Positions 1 to 8,769 are shown, numbered from the stretch's first letter. The stretch: 19,783 nt of DNA from CAYTRP01 sp964625145 (GCA_964625145.1 CAZVAQ010000061.1:1-19783), one strand, 5' to 3'. Translations and numbers: made by a program. Notes: generated by a model from the letters alone, not told the origin.

Positions 1-1736
1 GACAGAACCCCGCGCGCGGTTCGGTGGTGGTGACCAACCAGACGGAACGGCGCGGCGAGGCCGTGGTGGTGAATGCCGTGCGCTTTGGCGGCGGCATGGG
101 GACGGCGGTGCGCGGCGGCTCCACCAGTGGCAAGCCGCGCTGGGAGGAATCGGGCCTGTACTATGGCGAGTATGTCGGCATGAACAAGGACGACTCGGAC
201 ACACGAACCGTGAACACAGTGTCTGCGATGCCGCTTTATTCGGAGTGGGAACTGGAGAATTGGGAGAAGGGCCGGGGGATCTACGTGGCCTGGCACGGCA
301 ATGCCAGCGGCCAGCCTGGCGGACCCGCGCGGGGCTTGTTCACTTTCGTCTACAGCCCGAACTCTTGGGAGGGCGTGGAGAACTTCACCGGTTATCCGGG
401 CGGGGATGTGTTGGGCACTTCCATACACAATGGAATCATCCGCACGATCCATGGCGTGTGGGATGAAACATGGCGCAACGGCCCCGTGGTCTGCCGTTGG
501 CTGGGTGAGACGAACCCGCGGAACAACGGCCGCATGCCGGCGGCATTGACCGAGGTGGGCTTCTTTGACAACGCAACGGATGCAAAGTGGATGCTGGATC
601 CGCGCTTCCGGCGGTTGGCCGCGCGTGGGTATTATCACGGTCTCGTGGATTACTATTCCTCGCAGGTGGAAGGCATGACGATCAGCACCTACCTGCCGGA
701 GCCGCCGCGCGAGTTGCGTGCCATCCAGCAGGGGGACACGGTGCGCCTGGCCTGGCTGGAGCCCGCCTATGCGGAGGACCGGTCGTTGGGCGATCGGCCG
801 ACGGGTTACCGGGTCTACCGGTCGCTGAATGGCTACGGCTTCGATGCGGGAACAGATGTGCGCAGCACGAGCATCTCGCTGCGCGACCTGCCACAGGATC
901 GCCCGATTTACCTGCGCGTGACGGCCGTGAACGAAGGCGGCGAGTCGATGCCTTCGGAGGTGGTGGCCGTGCGCAACCAACGCAACATCCGGCCGGAGGT
1001 GTTGCTCGTCCATGGGTTCCATCGTCTTGACGGGGACCTGAACTCGTTTGACGAGAGAGGCGCTTCGCGCGGGATTCTGGAGCGCATGAACACGTTTGAT
1101 TATGCCGTGCAGCATGGCGATGCCTTGGCCGCGGCGGGGGTGAGGTTTGATTCGGTGAGCAGCGCGGCCATCGCGCGCGGACAAGTCACGCTGACTCCCT
1201 ATCGCACGGTGGTGTGGATGGCTGGCCGCGAAGGCGGTTCGGAGCCGCTGCTGACGGACAGCCAGATTCGGGCGCTGACGGGTTATCTGCAATCTGGTGG
1301 CAGCCTGCTGATCAGTGCGGCGCACATCGGCACCGAGTTCGAGAACGACGATGTGGGACGCCAATTCCTGAACCAGGTCCTTGGCGCTCGTTTTGATGGG
1401 ATTGTCGAGAACGCCAAGAGTGCCGCCCCGGTCAGCAGTGGCATCCTGCAGGATCTGGGGGTGGTGGAGTTTGGTGGACTGGTCGGCCGGTCCTATCCGC
1501 TTCCGGCTGTGGAAACCTTGAGGCCGATGGGCGAGGCTGCTGCCATGTTGAATCTGGAGGGCGCCAATAGCGGGGCGGTTGGAATCCAGCAATCCAACGT
1601 CGGAAGGTCCATCGTCTTGACGGTGCCGTTCGAGATCATCGACGAGGCTCCGATGCGGGCCGCGATCATGCAGAGGGCGCTTGATTTCCTGGGTGCGCGG
1701 GAAGCGTCGCCCTCACAACTGGCATCCAGCAACTGA
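1..1736 (+). CDS. N-acetylmuramoyl-L-alanine amidase, multidomain (Golvesin-like / Amidase_3 / FN3 / GATase-like), 5'-truncated by window
   Basis: The frame is open to the left edge (first whole codon at base 3), so the true start lies outside; an internal GTG at 24 is only a numbering reference (residue 1). Seen: residues 1-24 match the final strands of a Golvesin/Xly CBD-like domain, ending in NAVRFGGG. An Amidase_3 catalytic half follows, with WHGNA (His91, zinc ligand in this family) and LTEVGFFDN (Glu177, catalytic glutamate position). A fibronectin III domain spans about 224-318 (YRVYRS, YLRVTAVNEGGES). The tail, about 325-565, has a class I amidotransferase/ThuA-like layout with a YLQSGGSLLISAAHIG segment. 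Family knowledge: Amidase_3 enzymes cleave the bond between MurNAc and the stem peptide L-alanine. In this architecture the Golvesin domain is apparently inserted between the two halves of the amidase, so the other zinc ligands should lie upstream of the window. Probably secreted, with the signal peptide off-window. The amidase call is fairly sure; the role of the tail domain is unknown. Confidence 0.8.
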   Translation, partial: QNPARGSVVVTNQTERRGEAVVVNAVRFGGGMGTAVRGGSTSGKPRWEESGLYYGEYVGMNKDDSDTRTVNTVSAMPLYSEWELENWEKGRGIYVAWHGNASGQPGGPARGLFTFVYSPNSWEGVENFTGYPGGDVLGTSIHNGIIRTIHGVWDETWRNGPVVCRWLGETNPRNNGRMPAALTEVGFFDNATDAKWMLDPRFRRLAARGYYHGLVDYYSSQVEGMTISTYLPEPPRELRAIQQGDTVRLAWLEPAYAEDRSLGDRPTGYRVYRSLNGYGFDAGTDVRSTSISLRDLPQDRPIYLRVTAVNEGGESMPSEVVAVRNQRNIRPEVLLVHGFHRLDGDLNSFDERGASRGILERMNTFDYAVQHGDALAAAGVRFDSVSSAAIARGQVTLTPYRTVVWMAGREGGSEPLLTDSQIRALTGYLQSGGSLLISAAHIGTEFENDDVGRQFLNQVLGARFDGIVENAKSAAPVSSGILQDLGVVEFGGLVGRSYPLPAVETLRPMGEAAAMLNLEGANSGAVGIQQSNVGRSIVLTVPFEIIDEAPMRAAIMQRALDFLGAREASPSQLASSN

Positions 1737-1748
1737 AGCCAAACCTGG

Positions 1749-1783
1749 CGCCGCCGGCGGGAATCCCTTGTCAAGGGGCGGCG
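1749..1783. other. GC-rich imperfect stem-loop in intergenic spacer
   Basis: CGCCGCC (1749-1755) pairs with GGCGGCG (1777-1783), and an inner CCT/AGG pairing closes a small loop, leaving a bulge on the left arm. It lies between the amidase stop and the next gene. No T-run follows on either strand, so it is not a canonical intrinsic terminator. It could be an mRNA-end or processing structure, or chance pairing in GC-rich DNA. Confidence 0.3.
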
Positions 1784-1835
1784 TCCGCCCATCATCACGC
1801 CGCAGACCGATCCCGGCCATCCCGCCGGGGCATTC

Positions 1836-1840
1836 AGGAG
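1836..1840 (+). promoter_or_regulatory. Shine-Dalgarno site deciding the start at 1848
   Basis: AGGAG lies 7 bases before the ATG at 1848. An in-frame TTG at 1842 is only one base from this site and is rejected as the start for that reason. Confidence 0.75.
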
Positions 1841-1847
1841 ATTGACG

Positions 1848-3389
1848 ATGTTTGACATTGCTTGCCGTATGGCAGTCCCCGTGCTCGGGCTTCTCATCAT
1901 GGGAGGCGCTGTCGCAGGGCAAGATAGCCCGGTCGTATCGAGCGTGGAGATTCAACCTGTCCAGCGGAGGCCCTTCCCTTCCGCCAACCAACCTGGCCAT
2001 GGATATGAAAATGAAATCGCCGCTCCAGGATGGGACTGGGAACTCCCCATCGTGCCCCAAGCCGGCCGTGCCGACAGCCAGAAGATTTACTTCGCCCGGG
2101 TGGAAGGTGGAACTCTGGAGGTTTACTCCAGCGATCTTTTCCTCACGCGATTGCAGCGCCGTATGCCGGTCTTTCCGGATTGGCAAGTGACCGGCAATCA
2201 GGAGACTCCCTTTCAGAATCCAAGCTTGTTTGCCTCCGATGACGGGTGGATCGTGACCGAGGGGGGACAGGGCGTTTGGATGTCCGGCGACGCGGAAGAT
2301 TCACCTTCGTCCGTGTTGTTCGCAGAGTTGGGACTGCAGAGAATCGATGAGGTGATCTCCGCCGAGGAGCACTTCTTCGTTCGCGGTGTCGTAGTGGATG
2401 AGCTCGGATCGCAGGATGCGGGCATCTGGTATGCCCCGCGTTCCATTGCGGGACCGGCAGAGGAGTGGAAGCGTGTGCCACCAGCTCCGGGGAACCTGAC
2501 TGACTACGGGTGGACGGTCAGCAATGGCCGGGTGATTGTTGTTGGCGGTCGCGAGCTGGGTGATCCAACCGATTTGGTGCGCAGTTTCAAGTTTGGTGCC
2601 GGTGGCGAATCCTGGCGCGAGTTGATGTACCGCCTACCCAAGGCTCCAGGTTCGATGGGGGCGGTGGCGGTGAACTCGCTGGCGATCGCCTTTCCGAATG
2701 ATCCGCAAAGGGATGCTGACGGCGAATGGCCTTTGCAGCAGGTCTATTGGGCCCATGACCGTGCCTCCGTGGGGGGGACCATCGACCAATGGTTGGCATA
2801 CAACTATGACTTCCCGGCGCCTCGTGATCCGTTTGTGTTCACGATTCGCGATGCCCATGTGGTCGTCTTCGCAGGTGGATTGGATGGCCCGACAGGAGAG
2901 CCCAACCGGATGGCGTATGCACGCGCCGCGCGGGAGACGAACGAGTACCGCGCGATCGTCAATCCACCGCGATTGCCGGAGCGGAACGCTCTTGGCGCGC
3001 CTATTCCCCGGCGCAACGAGATCACCTTTGCCCATTACCAGACCGGCCTGAAGCGCGCAAAGGATCAGGGCAAGCACCACGTGGTCTTCATCCTGGACGA
3101 GAAGACCTACAACGACACGAACGCGCGCCGGCAGTTCCTGCGCGATAGCAATGTGATCCACATGCTGCAGGACGTGGTCGTCTCCACGCCCTGGCCGGAT
3201 GATTTGCCTGCCGTGCGCCAGATGATCGGCAGCGACAAGTCGCCCGCCGTGGCATTGCTCAATCCCGACGGGGAGTTGGTGGATGCGTTCATCGGCGTTC
3301 CCAACCGCCAGGAAATGTTTCGGCTGATGCAGCCGGTTCTGGGACCCGCGGCGGTTGCAGCGCCGACGTATCGCGCGCCGATGCAGTGA
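1848..3389 (+). CDS. Secreted Kelch-like protein with C-terminal thioredoxin-like domain lacking CxxC
   Basis: A 513-residue protein. The ATG at 1848 has a good AGGAG site. The N-terminus is a signal peptide: a short basic start, a hydrophobic run around residues 8-22 and a probable cleavage after AVAG. Residues of about 60-370 contain repeated short beta-strand blocks with Kelch-like GG turns (VIVVGGRE near 225-232, VVVFAGGLDG near 340-350), suggesting a beta-propeller. Residues of about 388-495 look like a thioredoxin fold: an N-terminal helix, a strand (HVVFILDE), a long helix, then KSPAVALLNPDG with Pro466 at the cis-proline position. No CxxC is present where the active site should be, so redox activity is unlikely. 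It follows the amidase by 111 bases on the same strand and may be co-transcribed. The substrate and role are unknown; a binding or scaffold role outside the cytoplasm is an inference. Confidence 0.7.
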   Translation: MFDIACRMAVPVLGLLIMGGAVAGQDSPVVSSVEIQPVQRRPFPSANQPGHGYENEIAAPGWDWELPIVPQAGRADSQKIYFARVEGGTLEVYSSDLFLTRLQRRMPVFPDWQVTGNQETPFQNPSLFASDDGWIVTEGGQGVWMSGDAEDSPSSVLFAELGLQRIDEVISAEEHFFVRGVVVDELGSQDAGIWYAPRSIAGPAEEWKRVPPAPGNLTDYGWTVSNGRVIVVGGRELGDPTDLVRSFKFGAGGESWRELMYRLPKAPGSMGAVAVNSLAIAFPNDPQRDADGEWPLQQVYWAHDRASVGGTIDQWLAYNYDFPAPRDPFVFTIRDAHVVVFAGGLDGPTGEPNRMAYARAARETNEYRAIVNPPRLPERNALGAPIPRRNEITFAHYQTGLKRAKDQGKHHVVFILDEKTYNDTNARRQFLRDSNVIHMLQDVVVSTPWPDDLPAVRQMIGSDKSPAVALLNPDGELVDAFIGVPNRQEMFRLMQPVLGPAAVAAPTYRAPMQ

Positions 3390-3435
3390 GTGATCAAGTT
3401 TGAGCTGAACTGTTGGAAGGTGCAGGCGCCGGTGA

Positions 3436-4635
3436 TCAGGAACGCCCGACGAGTTGGGCCAGTTGCTCCTCGGCCATCCTGGCTTCGGGGCTGCCGGGGG
3501 CGATGGCGACGACCTTGCGGAAATGGTCGACGGCCTTGTTTCGCTCGTTGAGGAAGCTGTAGGTCTGTCCCAATCCGACATGAGCGGCCAGCAGTTCCGG
3601 CTGGATCTTGACGGCGCGCTCGTAGGCGGCGATGGCCTCGCGGAGCAGTCCGTCGCCGCGATTTCGCTGGGCGGCCTGCAGGCTGCGGCCATGCTCGCGG
3701 CGGGATTTGGCCAGATCGATCCAGTTGTCCGGATTATCGGCTTCCAGATTGGCGGCGCGCTCGAATGCCTTCTCGGCCTCGGCATAGTCACGCTGGGCCA
3801 GATGTTGGTTGCCCAGCACCCGCAGGGCGCGCGCGAGAGCCGGGGTGATGACTTCGCCGTGGTCGGGGTAGACGGATGAGGCGTTCTCCAGCAGGGCGAT
3901 GGCCTTTTCCGGTTCGCGGGCGGTCAGGTGCAGGCCTGCCTGCGACAGCCGGTCGACCAGTTCGGTGGGCAAAGTCGGCGCCTGCGGAACGGACGGAAGC
4001 TCCACCGGAACGAGGACCCGGACCAAGACGCCGTGGGCCACGCCGGCAACAATGAGCAGGATGCCTGCATAGAAGAGTGCAAACCAGAGGGAGTTCCAGC
4101 GGCGGCGCGGTGCGTTCATGTCGCCGCGGGGGGCGACGATGGGTCCGCGGCGGGGCGGAACCGGCCGGGCAAGAGTTGGGGGAGGCGGAGCGACTCGACG
4201 GAGCTGCCGGGTTGGGGCGGGCTCTTCGGCCTCATCCTCGCCGGGGACTGCCGGCGGGGGGAACAGGCGCTTTTGCAGCTTCTGGCGACTGGTCTCCCGG
4301 GCCGGGGCCGCCTTGCGGCGGGGCGGAGGGGCTACGAAGGACTCCTCCTCTTCCTCCTCATCGAACTCGTCCTCCACGGTTGGCATGGGGGCGATCATGC
4401 GGGAGGATGTCGAGCGGCTGGCGCGATGCTCGGCGTGGAGCAGCAGGGCGTCGCCCAGCTTTTCGCGCAGGGGCCGGTGAAGGGGACTTACCTCCAAGGC
4501 AGCGCGGTAATAGTCTATGGCGGCGCGGGTGTCGCCTGCTTCCAGGGCAGCATCGGCCTGGGCTTCCAGCGCCAGGGCGCTGGAGGACTCCGGAGGAGGA
4601 GACGGGCGGGATGAGGACAGGGAGGAGAAGAGCAT
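3436..4635 (-). CDS. Single-pass membrane protein with TPR repeats on both sides of the membrane
   Basis: A TPR protein, 399 residues from the ATG at 4635. In-frame alternatives are the ATG at 4674 and the GTG at 4722; none has a strong ribosome site, but GAGG lies 10 bases before 4635. Order, numbered from 4635: one TPR-like unit at about 24-57 (EAGDTRAAIDYYRAAL), a long linker at about 80-175 rich in proline, arginine and acidic residues including a run of Glu, a transmembrane helix at about 181-206 (WFALFYAGILLIVAGVAHGV), then three or more TPR units to the end (DYAEAEKAFERAANLEADNP, then REAIAAYERAVKIQPE, then NKAVDHFRKVVAIAPG). Positive residues (PRRRW) just before the helix predict a cytoplasmic N-terminus and an extracytoplasmic TPR tail. 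Likely an assembly or scaffold protein; no partner can be named. It is convergent with the preceding plus-strand gene, with a 46-base gap in which I see no clear terminator. Confidence 0.75.
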   Translation of the reverse strand: MLFSSLSSSRPSPPPESSSALALEAQADAALEAGDTRAAIDYYRAALEVSPLHRPLREKLGDALLLHAEHRASRSTSSRMIAPMPTVEDEFDEEEEEESFVAPPPRRKAAPARETSRQKLQKRLFPPPAVPGEDEAEEPAPTRQLRRVAPPPPTLARPVPPRRGPIVAPRGDMNAPRRRWNSLWFALFYAGILLIVAGVAHGVLVRVLVPVELPSVPQAPTLPTELVDRLSQAGLHLTAREPEKAIALLENASSVYPDHGEVITPALARALRVLGNQHLAQRDYAEAEKAFERAANLEADNPDNWIDLAKSRREHGRSLQAAQRNRGDGLLREAIAAYERAVKIQPELLAAHVGLGQTYSFLNERNKAVDHFRKVVAIAPGSPEARMAEEQLAQLVGRS

Positions 4636-4750
4636 GGAGGTGCCGCCTCGAATCACCAGATAAAGCGGGAGCATGAAGCCGGGCAAAGACCCAGCGGAAC
4701 CGCCATTGAGCGGCGGGGTCACTGTACAACATCAAGGGAATTTGCGCGGC

Positions 4751-6919
4751 TCAGTAAGTCGTCGGTTCGTCCCGGCCGATGCGCCGGCCGTTGTAGCCTT
4801 CGAGTCGATAGATGGGGTACTCGTGATAGATCAGATCGTCGACTTTCACGCGGGCGAAGAAGGGCCCCCACCAGCGGTCAAATGCTTCCACGACCGGCGC
4901 GGGCGGGGCGCTTCGTTCGGGACGGATGCGGTCCTCGACATAGATCGCGTCCCAGCCGATGTACTCGGGGCCGACCTGCGGCCACAGATCGTACTGGTTC
5001 ATGCGGCGCCCCAGGTTGGGATTGTGGAAGCGCGGCTGGCCTGCCGTGTAGAAGGCGCCAAGGGCGGCATCCTGGTAGCGGCGGGCGAAGTAGAAAACCC
5101 GCCCAGCCTCGTACTGGGGGAGATGCGCCGCCTGACGGGTGACTTCATTGCCGATCCGTGGGCCCGCCAGAAGTTGATAGTGCGGATCCATCTTTGGATT
5201 GATGGCATAACCACGTGACTCCGCGGCCTTCATGATGGCGCGGATGGGGACGGGGAACTGCGCGACGCCCGTCATGATCACAGCCAGAAGGCCCGTGGCG
5301 ACACCGAGCATCACGATGCGCCGCCGTGCGGGTTGGGTGCCGGCGCGGTCGTGCCAGTGCACCAATTGCCATGCGGCGAAGATCGAGGCGGTGTAATAGG
5401 CCATCGCGATCCAGTTTGCATAGGTCCGCGCAAACGGCGAACGCACGAGAAAGACGAGGAAGATGGGAACGGACAGGCACAGTAGGAACAGGACGCGGCG
5501 GTCCATGGCAAGGCGATCGCGATGAATGCGTTGCCAGGCACCGAAGGCCATGATGCCAAAGAGCAGCGGCGTCACGATGCCGATCTGTCCACCGACGAAT
5601 GCGGCCACCGTGTCGAGCCGGATGAAGGACGCATTGTCCTTGCCGCCGCGCGCGAGGCTTTCGACGTGACGAAAACCAATCCAGTCGTATTGCCAGTTCC
5701 AAATGATGACCGGCGCAAACAGGGCGAGTGCGATCAGCATGGCAAGATACGGCTCCTTCCGCCTGAGCCAGTAGCGATGCTCGCGCGAAAGGAGCAGGAA
5801 CAGGAAAACAATCGGTGGCATGTAGACCATGGCATACTTGCTCAGGAGGCCAAAGCCGATGGCGAGGCCGGCGACATACCACGCCCACTGTTTTGTCTCG
5901 AAAAGGGCAATTGCGAGGAACAACGTGGCCAGCGACCAGAAAAGCATCAGCGGCGTGTCCGTTGTCAGGACTATTGCGCCGACGCCGAACAGGGGCATCA
6001 CATTGATCCACAACACGGAAAGGCATGCAATCCGCCGGTCATGAAACAGGCGCATGCAGAGGTGCCATGTCACGACCATGATCAGGATTGAAATGACCAA
6101 TGCGCCGGAGCGGACGCCGAACTCGGTGTGACCGAGCAGTGTTGTTGTCGCGCGGATGAGCCATGCAACCAGGGGCGGCTTGCTGTAGTAGGACCAATCA
6201 AGAGAGCGCGACCACTCCCAATACTGGGCCTCTTCCGGTGCGAGGCCCATGTAGTCCTGCGCGACGATGCAGATCCGCAGGAGCGTAATGAAGACGGCGA
6301 GCCAGATGGCCGATGCGAGCGGGTTGACTCCCGCAAGACGTCCCTCCTCAAGGCGAACGACCGGCATGCAATGATGCATTCGCCACACGGCCACGGCAAT
6401 TCCGGCGCCGAGTGCCGCGCCAACCAGGACATCGCTGGGGAAGTGCGCGCCTCCATAGATGCGCGAGAAGCAGACAAGGATGGGAAGCAGGAAGACGGCA
6501 ACGGCCCACTTCGCGCCACGATCGCGGAGCCACAGCCAGGCAAAGAGGCCCATGGTCATGGAGTTCAACGCATGGTTCGACGGGAAGGAGGATGAGTTGC
6601 CGCGGGCGCCGAGGCCATCGATCTCGCGGACAATGCCCTCCACGCCGAAGTGATAGAAGGGGCGTTCGCGCTGGATCAGTTCCTTGAAGCTGATGCCGAT
6701 CATGTCCGCCGCGGCGATGGCGAGCCCGAAGGCAACAACCCGCAGGCGCGTCTCCCAAGATCCGCGCAACAGGAGCATGGCGCCGACGATGATGAATGGA
6801 AGGAGATAGGTGTCCTTGTCGGAAATGATGCGAAAGATCGAGTCGAGTGCAGGCGTGTGCAGACTGCCGTTGATCAGCAGGAACGCGGCGTCGTCGATGG
6901 ATTGTAGAATTTCGCCCAT
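4751..6919 (-). CDS. Fusion of PAP2 phosphatase and ArnT/PMT-type glycosyltransferase
   Basis: A 722-residue multispanning protein. The N-terminal domain (about 1-185) has a complete PAP2 signature: KELIQRERP (K79, R86, P87), FPSNH (H116) and SRIYGGAHFPSD (R153, H159, D163), so the phosphatase domain looks intact. From about 200 onward a GT-C transferase of the PMT_2/GT39-GT83 type begins: PEEAQYWEWSRSLDW (acidic pair 229-230), YYSKPPLVAWLI, and many transmembrane helices to about 560. A soluble tail of roughly 140 residues follows, probably extracytoplasmic. Family knowledge: PAP2 enzymes dephosphorylate lipid phosphates and ArnT-like enzymes move a sugar from a polyprenyl-phosphate carrier to an envelope acceptor. 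Inference: one polypeptide may trim and glycosylate an envelope lipid or glycan, or recycle the carrier. The ATG at 6919 has no visible Shine-Dalgarno site. A perfect TTGACA lies at 6960-6965 (minus strand), but I find no matching -10. Confidence 0.85.
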   Translation of the reverse strand: MGEILQSIDDAAFLLINGSLHTPALDSIFRIISDKDTYLLPFIIVGAMLLLRGSWETRLRVVAFGLAIAAADMIGISFKELIQRERPFYHFGVEGIVREIDGLGARGNSSSFPSNHALNSMTMGLFAWLWLRDRGAKWAVAVFLLPILVCFSRIYGGAHFPSDVLVGAALGAGIAVAVWRMHHCMPVVRLEEGRLAGVNPLASAIWLAVFITLLRICIVAQDYMGLAPEEAQYWEWSRSLDWSYYSKPPLVAWLIRATTTLLGHTEFGVRSGALVISILIMVVTWHLCMRLFHDRRIACLSVLWINVMPLFGVGAIVLTTDTPLMLFWSLATLFLAIALFETKQWAWYVAGLAIGFGLLSKYAMVYMPPIVFLFLLLSREHRYWLRRKEPYLAMLIALALFAPVIIWNWQYDWIGFRHVESLARGGKDNASFIRLDTVAAFVGGQIGIVTPLLFGIMAFGAWQRIHRDRLAMDRRVLFLLCLSVPIFLVFLVRSPFARTYANWIAMAYYTASIFAAWQLVHWHDRAGTQPARRRIVMLGVATGLLAVIMTGVAQFPVPIRAIMKAAESRGYAINPKMDPHYQLLAGPRIGNEVTRQAAHLPQYEAGRVFYFARRYQDAALGAFYTAGQPRFHNPNLGRRMNQYDLWPQVGPEYIGWDAIYVEDRIRPERSAPPAPVVEAFDRWWGPFFARVKVDDLIYHEYPIYRLEGYNGRRIGRDEPTTY

Positions 6920-7044
6920 TGATCACAATCAATACGGACGTCGTGGGTGCCCTGCGAGTTGTCAACGCGTGGCGGAATACTCGTTCATCGATGAGGTTGT
7001 GGTGCCCTGTGTGCAAGGCCAGTCGCCAGCTTTTCCCGTGAAAG

Positions 7045-8757
7045 TCAAGGAATGAGCCGTGGACGGTAGAGTTCCAAGGGGGCGTTGCGGGTCTGGACGA
7101 AGGGCGGGTCGATGGGCTCGTAGAAAGTGTCGATGGCGTGGCGGATGGCGGGAACTTGACCGGTCATCTTCATGTCGAGCAGCACGAGGGGGACTTCCCG
7201 CCGGCGCAGCATGCCGGCGACCTCTTCCATCTTGATGATCCCTTCGCCTTCGATGCCGTCGAAGGATTCGTTCATCACCTTGATGTGCCACAGGTAATTC
7301 TCGGCGAGTTCCGCCGCGACGACGCGGCCCGTGATGCGCGCGTAGAATGGCGGCGCGAGGATGGGATCGCCGGGGCGGGTATGGCGCTCGATGATGGCCT
7401 TTATCTCCTGCACGCCCGCGTGGGGGAGCTCCGCCTGGCTCTCATCCAGGATGTGCTTGATGCCCCATGCGCCGGGGAGCCTGCCGAGCGTCTGACTCCG
7501 CGTGAGTTCGGGAGCGTAACGCGTGTGGACGGCCAAATTGATCAGCACCAGTAGCGTGAACACAAAAGCTACCGTGTAGATAACCTGCAGGACAGGCAGC
7601 GTCTGGTTGAAGCGAATGGCGGTCAGGTTGCGCGGTTGCGGGAGAAGGCTGGCGAGCGATCTCAACGGCGCGTGGAGTTCCTGCTTCCAGATGAGCGCGC
7701 GCAGGCGGGAAACGATCCTGACCATGGCGTCGGCAGCGAACAACACCACGGCGGGCTCGCCGATCACGAAGATGTAGTCCATCGTGCCACCCTTCATGGT
7801 GAAGCAGATGGAAAACCACATGCCGAGGGCGGACCAGGCGGCGAACTCCCATCGCAGCGATGCGGGCGAACCGGGAGTGCTGGCACGGAGCGTGTCGCGC
7901 GTGCCGGTGAGCAGACTCAAGCAGGCCAGCAGAATCCATAGGCCTTCCATGCGGATGACATTGCCGCCCTGGCTGGTGACCTTGTCGTAGGCGTAGTGCC
8001 AGAACGTGTAGCCGGGGTTGCCGGCGCTGAGGATGTCGCTGCGGGGGAAGCTGCCGACCTGGTTGAAGAGCACGTTGTCCAGGTAAGCTGGACCCGCCCA
8101 CATCCAGGCGAGGAGTGCGCCCAACAGCCAGACACCCACGCCAATGCCGCCGTACCACGCGGCCAATCGCGGGCGGCGGCAAAGAAGGAAGAGCAGGTTC
8201 ACCATGAAGTAGGGGACGGCAGTCATATTGCAATGCATCGCGAGGGCGGACGCAGCGCCGGCCAGCGCGGCGCCTTCGCGGTTGAGCGCAAGGATGCCAA
8301 GAAACGCGGCGAGGAGAAAGACGATCTCCAGGTTCTCTGACATCATGCACAATCCCCACCAGAAACCGATGGGGAGGAACAGATGGAGCGTCGATGCAAA
8401 GAGCCCGCGCCACGCGCATCCAAACAGGCGCATGGCGATGATGAAGAGCATCAAGCCCTGCACGATGCGAATGAAGAGGTTGTAGCCTTGGGCGCCACGC
8501 AAGGAATCGCCGAGGAGGATCTCACCGAGGCGTTGGCTGGCGGCGCTTTGCAGCAGGTGCAGGGGAGGTTGCGGTGCGAGGATGTCGCGATATGGAATGA
8601 GGCCGTCATTGATGCGCTGGCCGACGTAGAGATAGTTGCCGTCGCCAAAGTCCCAGTAAGTCTCCTGCCATGTGCCAGCCGTGATGGCGCCGTGGATGAT
8701 GCACACCAGTGCGAAAAGCACCAGTGGCAGGGCGAATCGGCGCGACTGTTCAGACAT
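7045..8757 (-). CDS. Multispanning GT-C-fold glycosyltransferase-like membrane protein
   Basis: A 570-residue protein with an N-terminal transmembrane helix (about 9-27), then a first extracytoplasmic loop with the acidic motif DFGDGNYLY (D36, D39) and PYRDILAPQPPLHLL. This is the arrangement seen in polyprenyl-phosphate-sugar-dependent GT-C enzymes, where the loop acid is catalytic. About ten further hydrophobic segments follow to about 420, then a soluble tail of about 150 residues (IKAIIERHTRPGDPILAPPF). The start lies 12 bases after the dacB-like stop with only a weak ribosome site, so translation is probably coupled to that gene. Donor and acceptor are unknown. It could equally be annotated as a family 39 glycosyltransferase or as a membrane protein of unknown function. 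It is distinct in sequence from the fusion transferase downstream. Confidence 0.7.
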   Translation of the reverse strand: MSEQSRRFALPLVLFALVCIIHGAITAGTWQETYWDFGDGNYLYVGQRINDGLIPYRDILAPQPPLHLLQSAASQRLGEILLGDSLRGAQGYNLFIRIVQGLMLFIIAMRLFGCAWRGLFASTLHLFLPIGFWWGLCMMSENLEIVFLLAAFLGILALNREGAALAGAASALAMHCNMTAVPYFMVNLLFLLCRRPRLAAWYGGIGVGVWLLGALLAWMWAGPAYLDNVLFNQVGSFPRSDILSAGNPGYTFWHYAYDKVTSQGGNVIRMEGLWILLACLSLLTGTRDTLRASTPGSPASLRWEFAAWSALGMWFSICFTMKGGTMDYIFVIGEPAVVLFAADAMVRIVSRLRALIWKQELHAPLRSLASLLPQPRNLTAIRFNQTLPVLQVIYTVAFVFTLLVLINLAVHTRYAPELTRSQTLGRLPGAWGIKHILDESQAELPHAGVQEIKAIIERHTRPGDPILAPPFYARITGRVVAAELAENYLWHIKVMNESFDGIEGEGIIKMEEVAGMLRRREVPLVLLDMKMTGQVPAIRHAIDTFYEPIDPPFVQTRNAPLELYRPRLIP

Positions 8758-8769
8758 GGGATTCGCCCG

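Noticed and set aside
3390..3435. Possible bidirectional terminator between convergent genes
   Set aside because: Only 4-base stems without a T-run were found.
2634..3791. Long open frame (385 codons) on the minus strand across the Kelch-like gene and into the TPR gene
   Set aside because: Antisense shadow in GC-rich DNA: its composition is Arg/His/Pro-rich with no domain, and it overlaps two better supported genes.
6946..7005. Repeated GGTGCCCTG in the 125-base gap between the two transferase genes
   Set aside because: Only nine bases, two copies, no flanking symmetry; likely chance.
7442..8419. 325-codon frame on the minus strand inside the GT-C gene
   Set aside because: Alternative frame of a clear multispanning protein; Arg/His/Pro-rich translation without motifs.
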